From the NCBI GenBank assembly GCA_948496895.1, contig CAOOJO010000238.1, positions 1 to 5,137 on the forward strand: a stretch of DNA of 5,137 nucleotides, read 5' to 3'. The first letter of the stretch is position 1, and every line of letters starts with the position of its first letter. The notes below the pieces were generated by a model. That model saw only the letters and a list, made by a program, of their open reading frames with translations. It had not been told where the DNA came from and ran no database searches. This DNA comes from an uncultured Acetatifactor sp. GTDB lineage: Bacteria; Bacillota; Clostridia; Lachnospirales; Lachnospiraceae. This document shows, piece after piece, positions 1 through 5,137 of this stretch. Position numbers and translations under genes: made by a program.

Positions 1-452
1 AGCCCGGTGATTCCCAGGCCGATGCCGCCGAATACCTGGTACAGCACGTTGGAGACGCTGCCCACCTTCTTGACCTTGATGGCAGGGAGGGATTTGCGGA
101 AGGGGGCGGGAGCGTTGGCCTGATTCTGCATATGCTGCTGGCGCTTCTGCCAGCTCTGCATCAGCCGTTCCTGCCGCTGGCGCTCCCTTTCCATGGCCCG
201 CTGCTGCCACAGGGGGATATTGGGAGGGAGATCCGTCTGCTTCTGCTCCTGGGCCTCCTGGGAGCCGGCACCGGGAGACCACTGATTTGCAGCATTGCCC
301 GGGGAGACATGCTTCCCCGCCGCATTGATGGCATCCGCCACGGTCTGGGACACCAGGTCGTTGAGATTCTTGAAATCCCCGCTCTGCAGGGCCTCGGACA
401 GGGCGCTCTTTATCTGCTCCCCTGTGCCGTTCCAATTTCGACTATCGCTCAT
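1..452 (-). CDS. XpaC-like protein, N-terminal part (partial, runs off left edge)
   Basis: This is an open reading frame of 150 codons with no stop before the window edge, so the C-terminal part is missing. It starts at an ATG (450-452) with an AGAAGG ribosome binding site 8 nt upstream. The product begins MSDSRNWNGTGEQIKSALSE and is hydrophilic. Residues 7-45 look like an amphipathic helix (GEQIKSAL, then FKNLNDLVSQTVADAIN). Residues 82-111 are very rich in Gln, Arg and Glu and may form a coiled coil. Residues 130-150 turn into a Gly-rich hydrophobic segment (VSNVLYQVFGGIGLGITG), which looks like the first membrane helix. From memory of the family, this order matches Clostridia proteins annotated as XpaC / 5-bromo-4-chloroindolyl phosphate hydrolysis proteins, which are often encoded beside telA-like genes. 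The family name describes an old screening phenotype and the biochemical role is unclear. The assignment is an inference from pattern; an unrelated membrane protein with a charged N-terminus is the alternative. Confidence 0.55.
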   Translation of the reverse strand, partial: MSDSRNWNGTGEQIKSALSEALQSGDFKNLNDLVSQTVADAINAAGKHVSPGNAANQWSPGAGSQEAQEQKQTDLPPNIPLWQQRAMERERQRQERLMQSWQKRQQHMQNQANAPAPFRKSLPAIKVKKVGSVSNVLYQVFGGIGLGITG

Positions 453-460
453 ATGATGAA

Positions 461-466
461 CCTTCT
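461..466 (-). promoter_or_regulatory. Ribosome binding site of the XpaC-like gene
   Basis: AGAAGG on the minus strand lies 8 nt before the ATG at 452. This supports that start codon and the minus strand as coding, against the plus-strand reading of the same stretch. Confidence 0.6.
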
Positions 467-517
467 TTGCTATCGTTTCTTCCACAGGAAACTCCCGTAG
501 GTAATTGGTGCAAATCT

Positions 518-548
518 GGAAGAATGCCCGCATTTTGGGCATTCTTCC
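518..548 (-). other. Perfect 12-bp hairpin in the leader of the XpaC-like gene
   Basis: GGAAGAATGCCC at 518-529 is exactly complementary to 537-548, leaving a 7-nt loop. On the minus strand the hairpin lies about 66 nt before the XpaC-like start codon and roughly 64 nt after the MATE stop codon. No run of T follows the stem on either strand, so a standard intrinsic terminator is not well supported. It could be an RNA stability or attenuation element, or a weak terminator for the MATE transcript. Confidence 0.6.
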
Positions 549-570
549 GTGTGAGAACTTCTTCTCACAC
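549..570. promoter_or_regulatory. 22-bp palindrome, possible operator at the predicted transcription start
   Basis: GTGTGAGAA at 549-557 is repeated inverted at 562-570 with a 4-nt spacer. The site abuts the next hairpin (518-548) with no gap. It begins two bases downstream of a candidate minus-strand -10 box and so covers the expected +1. Both facts fit a dimeric repressor site, but an RNA hairpin (9-bp stem, tetraloop) is equally possible. Regulator unknown. Confidence 0.45.
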
Positions 571-571
571 T

Positions 572-600
572 ATTATGGCACAACTAGGCTTGTTCCGCAA
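572..600 (-). promoter_or_regulatory. Candidate sigma-A promoter for the XpaC-like gene
   Basis: On the minus strand, TTGCGG (595-600) is followed by a 17-nt spacer and CATAAT (572-577). The -10 box matches consensus at five of six bases; the -35 box matches only TTG. It sits just past the MATE stop codon, which would give the XpaC-like gene its own transcript with a leader of about 110 nt holding both inverted repeats. Prediction by eye only. Confidence 0.4.
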
Positions 601-611
601 CAATTTTATCC

Positions 612-1988
612 TTAATTCTCTATGAAGAGATCGTCCCTGGTGATGTTGTTGAGCCATTTGCCGCTGCGGTAATGCCGGATGACCCAGGGCCATTTCACGA
701 ACTCGTCGGTGCACAGCAGGAAATACACCCAGAGCACCGGGAGCTTTAAGGCGAAGGCGGCCAAAAACCCCAGGGGGACCGCATAGCACCACATGTCGAT
801 GGTATCGCAGATGAAGCCGAAGCGGCTGTCGCCCCCCGCCCGGAAGACCCCGGCGATCAGGGTGGTGTTCACGGCGGCGCCCATGACATAGTAAGTGTTG
901 ATCAGCAGCATGTACTTCAGATAGTGCATGGCGTTCTCCGTCAGGGTGGCATATTTCAGCACAAAGGGCGTGGCCCCCAGCACGATCAGGCCGCCGATGG
1001 CCCCGGTGAGGACTGTGAGCTTCATGAGCTTGCTGGCATCCGTCCTGGCCTCCTCCAGCTTGTTCTCCCCGATCACGTTCCCCAGCAGGATTCCCCCGGC
1101 GCTGGCCATGCCGAAGCACAGGATGGTGCCGAAGTTGCGCACCACCACCACGAAGGAATTGGCGGCCACCGCGTCCGTGCCCATATGCCCCATGATGACC
1201 GAGTACATGGAGAAGGCCACGCTCCAGCTGATGTCGTTGCCCAAAGCCGGCAGGGAGAGCCTGACGAAGTCGGAGAACAGGAGCTTGTTCCTGGCGAAGA
1301 GATACCGGAAGTCCAGCTTGATGTCCTTGCTTGCCGCCGACACCGCGAAGCAGGCCGCCAGCTCAATCAGGCGGGAGGCGGAGGTGGCGATGGCCACGCC
1401 CATGGCCCCCAGCTTCGGCGCGCCGAAGAGGCCGAAGATGAACACGGCGTTCAGGACGATGTTCAGGGAGAAGGCCAGCACGTTCATGGCCGTGCTGACG
1501 GTGACCCTGCCGATGCTGCGCAGCACCGCCAGGTAGACCTCGATGATGCCCCAGCACAGGTAGCTGACGCTCATGAAGCGCAGATAGGAGGCCCCGATGG
1601 CGATCAGCTCGCCGTCATTGGTGAAAAGGCGCATCATGCCCTCCGGGAAAAAGAACGCCGCACCGGCGAAGAGCATGGCGAAGCCCAGGGAGAAGCGCAA
1701 TGCGATGCCCTCCACCACCTGGATGGCCTTCATGTCCCCCTTTCCATAATACTGGGCGCAGAGCATGGTGGCCCCGGTGCCCAGGCCGTAGAAGACCATG
1801 AACAGCACATTGGCGTACTGGGAGGCCAGGGACACGGCGGAGATGGAGGACTGGCCTACGTAATTGAGCATGACCACGTCGGCGGAGCTGACGGCGGCGC
1901 TTAAAAGGTTCTGGATGACGATGGGCAGCACCAGCTTGAAAATCTGGCGGTAGAACACATCGTTCTTAAGTCGGTTCTTCTTTTGCAT
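612..1988 (-). CDS. MATE family efflux transporter
   Basis: The product is 458 residues, normal for the multi-antimicrobial extrusion family, whose members are inner-membrane antiporters that export organic cations and drugs in exchange for Na+ or H+. It is hydrophobic along its length, consistent with twelve membrane helices in two homologous halves. Family-like features are the N-terminal LVLPIVIQNLL followed by SSADVVMLNYVG, the helix start FYGLGTGATMLCAQYYGKGD, and in the second half LPALGNDISWS, ASAGGILLGNVIGEN and FRAGGDSR at residues 382-389. The ATG at 1988 is chosen because GGAG lies 7 nt upstream; the frame stays open to a TTG at 2015 that would add nine residues but has no RBS. The C-terminus ends in a short charged tail (NNITRDDLFIEN). 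It is divergent from the CmpB-type gene and has its own candidate promoter. Family assignment is secure; substrate cannot be told from sequence. Confidence 0.93.
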   Translation of the reverse strand: MQKKNRLKNDVFYRQIFKLVLPIVIQNLLSAAVSSADVVMLNYVGQSSISAVSLASQYANVLFMVFYGLGTGATMLCAQYYGKGDMKAIQVVEGIALRFSLGFAMLFAGAAFFFPEGMMRLFTNDGELIAIGASYLRFMSVSYLCWGIIEVYLAVLRSIGRVTVSTAMNVLAFSLNIVLNAVFIFGLFGAPKLGAMGVAIATSASRLIELAACFAVSAASKDIKLDFRYLFARNKLLFSDFVRLSLPALGNDISWSVAFSMYSVIMGHMGTDAVAANSFVVVVRNFGTILCFGMASAGGILLGNVIGENKLEEARTDASKLMKLTVLTGAIGGLIVLGATPFVLKYATLTENAMHYLKYMLLINTYYVMGAAVNTTLIAGVFRAGGDSRFGFICDTIDMWCYAVPLGFLAAFALKLPVLWVYFLLCTDEFVKWPWVIRHYRSGKWLNNITRDDLFIEN

Positions 1989-1995
1989 GACGATT

Positions 1996-1999
1996 CTCC
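1996..1999 (-). promoter_or_regulatory. Ribosome binding site that decides the MATE start
   Basis: GGAG (in TGGAGAA) on the minus strand is 7 nt from the ATG at 1988. The upstream in-frame TTG at 2015 has no comparable motif, so the shorter product is preferred. Confidence 0.65.
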
Positions 2000-2024
2000 A
2001 TTCGTGCTTAATCAAATATGACTT

Positions 2025-2053
2025 ATCTTATCACGATTGCAGGGGTAAATCAA
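2025..2053 (-). promoter_or_regulatory. Candidate sigma-A promoter of the MATE gene
   Basis: On the minus strand, TTGATT (2048-2053) and TAAGAT (2025-2030) are 17 nt apart, and TGA directly before the -10 box gives an extended -10 (TGN). Each hexamer matches four of six consensus bases. The expected leader is about 30 nt and contains the RBS. AT-rich sequence here contrasts with the GC-rich genes on both sides, which fits a promoter. Confidence 0.5.
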
Positions 2054-2110
2054 TGTGAAAACGAGATTCTATGGCCGATTCCATGCCGAAAGCCACGAAA
2101 GCTATGAGGT

Positions 2111-2149
2111 GGAGCGGCAAACGGACAGCCGCCGGGAATCTGCCGCTCC
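2111..2149 (+). other. Inverted repeat in the leader of the CmpB-type gene
   Basis: GGAGCGGCA at 2111-2119 is exactly complementary to 2141-2149, with a 21-nt loop. The stem is GC-rich and lies 45 nt before the ATG of the plus-strand gene. No T-run follows, so it is not a plain terminator. It may fold in the leader RNA, or be chance in GC-rich sequence. Confidence 0.35.
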
Positions 2150-2193
2150 CGGTGAATACATAGGGAGGCGCGGATCCGGGCATACTGGCTGGT

Positions 2194-2739
2194 ATGACGA
2201 GAAAAAAGGCGACTCACGAATTTGACTATTATGTGCTGCTGTTCTTTGGGCTGGCCTTCATCGGCTGGCTCTGGGAGGTAGGGCTGTACCTTGCCACGGA
2301 GCATGCCTTCATCAACAGAGGGGTGTACCGGGGGCCCTACCTTCCGATATACGGGGCAGGGGGGCTGGCGCTGTGCCTTCTGCTGCGGCCCCTGCGGAGG
2401 AAGCCGGTGCGGGTGTTCCTCCTGTCCATGCTGGTCTGCTCCGGGCTGGAGTATTTCACCAGCTGGTTCCTGGAGCGGCTCTGGGGCATCCGCTGGTGGG
2501 ATTACAGCGGGCATGCGTGGAATCTGAACGGGCGGATCTGCCTGCTGGGGGCGGTGGTCTTCGGCCTGGGCGGCACAGGGCTGGTCTGCCTGCTGCTGCC
2601 GCTGTATGAAAGGCTGTATCAGGGAATTGCGAAAAGATGGCGGATTGTGCTGTGCCTGCTTCTGCTTGCGGTGTTCATCGCGGATGCCACCTACTGCGCC
2701 GTGAGGCCCAATACGGGGCGGGGGATTTCCTGGAGCTGA
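2194..2739 (+). CDS. CmpB-type membrane protein (PF06541-like, 'putative ABC transporter permease')
   Basis: The product has 181 residues and about five predicted membrane helices (near 12-34, 49-65, 71-93, 112-137 and 149-167). Motifs that recall the ABC_trans_CmpB family of Firmicutes are GWLWE (24-28) at the end of helix 1, NRGVYRGPYLPIYG (41-54) entering helix 2, LEYFTSWFLE (85-94) in helix 3, RWWDYS (100-105), and NLNGRICLLG (110-119) entering helix 4. The family is often named a putative ABC permease, but no ATPase gene is nearby and the true role is poorly known. The only in-frame ATG in a sensible place is at 2194; a stop (TAG 2161-2163) closes the frame upstream. Oddly, no good Shine-Dalgarno lies at the usual distance: GGGAGG is at 2163-2168, 25 nt away. 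The gene is divergent from the MATE gene and convergent with the hydrolase gene. Family assignment is from recognised motifs, not a search. Confidence 0.85.
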   Translation: MTRKKATHEFDYYVLLFFGLAFIGWLWEVGLYLATEHAFINRGVYRGPYLPIYGAGGLALCLLLRPLRRKPVRVFLLSMLVCSGLEYFTSWFLERLWGIRWWDYSGHAWNLNGRICLLGAVVFGLGGTGLVCLLLPLYERLYQGIAKRWRIVLCLLLLAVFIADATYCAVRPNTGRGISWS

Positions 2740-2767
2740 GGGGTGCAGGCCCGCGGTAATCCCCTGC

Positions 2768-2791
2768 CTTTCCGGAACGCTATTCGGAAAG
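2768..2791. terminator. Weak inverted repeat between convergent genes, possible bidirectional terminator
   Basis: CTTTCCG at 2768-2774 pairs with CGGAAAG at 2785-2791 around a 10-nt loop. It lies 28 nt after the CmpB-type stop and 38 nt before (plus strand order) the hydrolase stop, the expected place for a shared terminator. There is no T-tract on either side, so the call is weak. Nothing else is visible in the 90-nt gap. Confidence 0.25.
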
Positions 2792-2829
2792 CGGTTGAAA
2801 CATTATTTGGGGGCTATGGGGTCGGCCTG

Positions 2830-5137
2830 CTATGATTCCGTGGGGCAGGGAGCCACCTCTATGCCGCGGCAGCTGATGTGGCCTCCGTTCCTGACGGAGA
2901 GGCCGATGCCGCCGTTTCGGTAGGGATGGTCGCTGTCTGTGACCTCCAGCATTTTCCGGTCGTTTAATGTCACGGTGAAATGGTTTCCTTTTGCCGTGAC
3001 GCAGATGCAATAGTCAGAACCCAGCTCCCAGGGGAAGTCGGTCTCTGCCAGTGGGACATAGCCGTTCTCATTTTTATAGAACCCGAGCTTGCCCGGAGCG
3101 TAGAAACCGGCAGCATAGGAGCGGATGGCTCCTTTGACGCGGACGTTCACCATATGGGAGCCCGGGCACTCCGGGCGGATATGGAAGGTGACGGCGTAGT
3201 CATCCCAGTCGTAGCCGCCGGTGTATACCTCGCCGAAATCCGCACAGCTTAAGTGCAGCCTGCCGTCGGCAAGCCAGGTCAGGCCTTTCAGCCTGGTGAA
3301 CTGGCGGATTTCCTTTTGGCTGAAGCTCCAGACCTCCATGGCGGATTTTGCCAGGTCTATCGTATAGTCCGCCGCGCCTTCCTGGCAGAAATCGTCCAAT
3401 AATATGCGGAGGGCCATATTCTCCTGCCCGGCTTTTCCTTTCAGGACAAAGCCCGCCTCGTCCAGCAGGCCGTTTTCCAGGAAAGGGATGGTCAGGGAGA
3501 CCTGCTTCCACTGGGTTTTGCTCAAAGGCACCGCTTCCCCGTCGGTGACGATTTCGCCGGTGGCGGCGTTACGCACATAGGCCAGGGCGGAGCAGTCCCC
3601 GCTCCCTGGGGCAAGCTTCAGAAATCCATAGATTCGCTGGCCTGGGTAGAGCGTGGGGGAGAAGCTTGGCTGGTATCTGTTGTCATCGAAATCTTCGGGG
3701 ACGTAGTAGGTCTTTTTGTAAAGCATATGCCCAATGCCGCCCGCCTGGGGGATAGTGGCAAGCAGGGCGCGGGTGCCTGTATGGGCATCCGTATCGGTAT
3801 TGCGCAGGTCGGCGGCGGGCGGTTCCTGGTTCTGGCAGCGCAGGTCGCCAGCAGGTGCCTGGCTCTGACAGTCGCCACATGTGGAAATGCCAGAGGGAGC
3901 CGGATTCTGACAGTCGCCGCATGTGGAAATGTCAGAGAGAACCGAATTCTGACAGTCGTCACATGTGGAAATGTCAGAGGGAGCCGGATTCTGACAGTCG
4001 CCGCATGTGGAAATGCCAGAGGGAGCCGGATTCTGGCTGTTGCCGCACAGGGAACCGAGAGCTGCGGCCTGCTCCGGGCTTATGGCCCTGATCCGCAGCC
4101 CGAAAGTGGAACCGGGATACTCGAAATGGCATCCGGCCTGCTTTCTGCCCAGGATTTCCCGCCAGGGCTTGGGCAGCTCCCACCCGGCCACCGCGGCGGC
4201 CAGCCTGGCGATATAATCGGCGCCCTGGGGGATGTCAGAAATGTTCAGGGAGCCGATGACGCTGGAGCAGATCAGGATATCGTTGATGGGGCGGCGCAGA
4301 GCCTGGGGGATGCCCTCCAACCCGCAGCGAACGCCCATGATGGTGGCCACGTTGCCCACATTGCAGTCCGTGTCCCAGCCGCACATGTTGCAGATGTCCA
4401 GCGTCCTTGCGAAATCCCCCTCCCCGTAGAGCAGGGAGACGATCATCACGCCGATGTTGGGGATGATGTGGCAGGCCCCCGGGTATCTGTCGTAGCCGAA
4501 ATTGTCCCTGACGTAACCGTAGCCTTTCCGCCAGTCCGCCGGATTTGCCTCATGGAAGGCCATGACGCTGCGGACTACTTTCGCGTATTCGCTGTCCGCG
4601 GGAATGTAGGACAGGCCTTTTTCTATGATTTTCCGAATATCGGTTTCTATAAAAGCGTAACTGATGCAGCTGGCCACGAAGATGCCCCCGTAGACGCCGT
4701 TGCCCCCGTGGGTGACGCTGGCAGCCTTTTCGGCATATCTGGCGGCAAGGTCGGGATTGCCCGGGGCCACCAGGCCCCAGGTATCGATGAAGATCTGCCC
4801 GCCGATCTGCTCGGCCACGGTGCTGCCGTTCTTTTCGATGCTGCCGGACAGGGGCGCCTCCACGCCGGCCCGGAGGTTGAGATAGGCAGTGTGCTCCGTG
4901 GAGACGCCATAGCCGCCCCACCAGAAGAAGCCGGATTCGTAGCTGGCGTAGTTCAGCAGGGCGTTGCCCACGTCCTGGGCGGAAATATCGTAGCCCTCCT
5001 CGCTGTCCCCCAGGGCCCGCAGGAAGAACAGGGGGCCGTTGGTGTCGTCGTCCGCCGCGAACTGTCTGTACTCCTTCGGGTATCCTGTCAGCTCTCCCAG
5101 CTCGGCCTGGATTCTTTCATAGGTCCAGCCCTCTATG
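2830..5137 (-). CDS. ADP-ribosylglycohydrolase family protein with C-terminal beta-sandwich modules (partial, 5' end missing)
   Basis: The reading frame is open from the right edge to a TAG at 2830-2832: 768 visible residues, start outside the window (the GTG at 4971 is an internal Val). Residue numbers count from the edge. The DraG/ARH domain spans about 1-340: ADDDTNG (28-34) matches the N-terminal metal-binding Asp-Asp-Thr, THGG (142-145) the central motif, and HIIPN then GWDTDCN (253-259) the C-terminal metal site. Family members remove ADP-ribose from proteins or related substrates using a Mg2+ pair. The first GD-type motif must lie upstream of the window. Residues about 352-446 are a linker of tandem repeats rich in Cys, Pro and Ser. 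Residues about 446-590 (NTDTDAHTGTRALL, then WKQVSLTIPFLE) recall a carbohydrate-binding beta-sandwich. Residues about 600-760 (YDWDDYAVTFHI, GGIGLSVRNGG) recall a LamG/DUF1080-like jelly roll. No C-terminal anchor is seen; the true substrate is unknown and could be a sugar-linked ADP-ribose-like compound. Confidence 0.85.
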   Translation of the reverse strand, partial: IEGWTYERIQAELGELTGYPKEYRQFAADDDTNGPLFFLRALGDSEEGYDISAQDVGNALLNYASYESGFFWWGGYGVSTEHTAYLNLRAGVEAPLSGSIEKNGSTVAEQIGGQIFIDTWGLVAPGNPDLAARYAEKAASVTHGGNGVYGGIFVASCISYAFIETDIRKIIEKGLSYIPADSEYAKVVRSVMAFHEANPADWRKGYGYVRDNFGYDRYPGACHIIPNIGVMIVSLLYGEGDFARTLDICNMCGWDTDCNVGNVATIMGVRCGLEGIPQALRRPINDILICSSVIGSLNISDIPQGADYIARLAAAVAGWELPKPWREILGRKQAGCHFEYPGSTFGLRIRAISPEQAAALGSLCGNSQNPAPSGISTCGDCQNPAPSDISTCDDCQNSVLSDISTCGDCQNPAPSGISTCGDCQSQAPAGDLRCQNQEPPAADLRNTDTDAHTGTRALLATIPQAGGIGHMLYKKTYYVPEDFDDNRYQPSFSPTLYPGQRIYGFLKLAPGSGDCSALAYVRNAATGEIVTDGEAVPLSKTQWKQVSLTIPFLENGLLDEAGFVLKGKAGQENMALRILLDDFCQEGAADYTIDLAKSAMEVWSFSQKEIRQFTRLKGLTWLADGRLHLSCADFGEVYTGGYDWDDYAVTFHIRPECPGSHMVNVRVKGAIRSYAAGFYAPGKLGFYKNENGYVPLAETDFPWELGSDYCICVTAKGNHFTVTLNDRKMLEVTDSDHPYRNGGIGLSVRNGGHISCRGIEVAPCPTES
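3802..3870 (-). repeat. Two imperfect 33/36-bp in-frame repeats in the hydrolase linker
   Basis: Directly after the 42-bp repeats in reading order, the protein has CQSQAPAGDLR (3870-3838, 33 nt) followed by CQNQEPPAADLR (3837-3802, 36 nt). The copies share Cys-Gln at the start and (Ala/Gly)-Asp-Leu-Arg at the end; the second has one extra codon. They are a second repeat family, overlapping the end of the first by two codons (CQ). Confidence 0.6.
3865..4032 (-). repeat. Four 42-bp tandem repeats encoding a 14-residue CxxC unit
   Basis: Units lie at 3991-4032, 3949-3990, 3907-3948 and 3865-3906 (reading order on the minus strand) and keep the frame. They encode NPAPSGISTCGDCQ, NPAPSDISTCDDCQ, NSVLSDISTCGDCQ and NPAPSGISTCGDCQ, residues 369-424 of the visible product. 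Units one and four differ at one silent base; units two and three differ from unit one at three and four bases. A degenerate half unit (SLCGNSQ, about 4033-4053) precedes them. Each unit carries one CxxC pair. Confidence 0.95.

Noticed and set aside
132..500. Plus-strand ORF of 122 codons
   Set aside because: It overlaps the minus-strand XpaC-like gene, which has an RBS and a family-like sequence. The plus reading is Leu/Pro-rich with no recognisable motif and no RBS.
518..548. Standard Rho-independent terminator for the MATE gene
   Set aside because: The stem is strong, but no T-rich stretch follows it on the minus strand (AGATTTGC follows), so only a weak or non-standard terminator could be argued.
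924..1904. Plus-strand ORF of 326 codons antisense to the MATE gene
   Set aside because: Its product is rich in His, Gly, Glu and Asp, without domains, and mirrors the MATE codons. Long antisense ORFs are expected where third positions are G/C-rich.
2050..2514. Minus-strand ORF of 154 codons opposite the CmpB-type gene
   Set aside because: Pro/Arg/Gln-rich shadow with no RBS. The plus strand encodes a membrane protein with clear family motifs.
3865..4032. CRISPR array
   Set aside because: Units are contiguous with no unique spacers and lie in frame within a coding sequence.
3855..4091. Plus-strand ORF reading through the 42-bp repeats
   Set aside because: It repeats (RHMWKCQREPDSDS) only because the DNA does. 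It has no RBS, and the minus frame is the one continuous with the hydrolase on both sides.
4971..4971. GTG at 4971 as the start of the hydrolase
   Set aside because: The frame is open for 55 more codons to the window edge, and these include the metal-binding ADDDTNG motif, so the GTG is internal.

Overview
The window looks like a chromosomal segment of a fairly GC-rich anaerobic Firmicute, most likely a gut Lachnospirales or related Clostridia. This rests on the protein types (a CmpB-type small membrane protein, a Clostridia-style MATE exporter, an XpaC-like protein and a long ADP-ribosylglycohydrolase-type protein), on strong G/C preference at third codon positions, and on purine-rich ribosome binding sites. 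I could run no database search, so the taxonomy is an inference.

Layout from left to right. At 1-452 (minus) is the 5' part of a gene whose product resembles the N-terminus of XpaC-like proteins; it continues off the left edge. Between 453 and 611 lies a structured leader: a candidate minus-strand promoter, a 22-bp palindrome over the predicted transcription start, and a perfect 12-bp hairpin. At 612-1988 (minus) is a complete MATE-family multidrug/Na+ antiporter gene with a good RBS and a candidate promoter at 2025-2053. The intergenic region 1989-2193 is divergent. It serves the MATE gene to the left and, to the right (plus, 2194-2739), a gene for a five-helix CmpB-type (PF06541-like) membrane protein. 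That gene converges on a long minus-strand gene (2830-5137, 5' end outside the window) encoding an ADP-ribosylglycohydrolase (DraG/ARH fold) with C-terminal beta-rich modules.

The most unusual element is inside this last gene: four in-frame 42-bp tandem repeats (3865-4032) that add a Cys-X-X-Cys motif every 14 residues. They are followed directly by a second, different imperfect repeat pair (3802-3870). Together they form a Cys- and Pro-rich linker between the catalytic domain and the C-terminal beta-sandwich modules. 

The genes show no clear common pathway. The MATE and XpaC-like genes run in the same direction but appear to have separate promoters, and the CmpB gene and the hydrolase gene are convergent. 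Nothing here proves a new multi-gene system. The repeat-bearing hydrolase and the palindrome/hairpin leader are the two items most worth following up.
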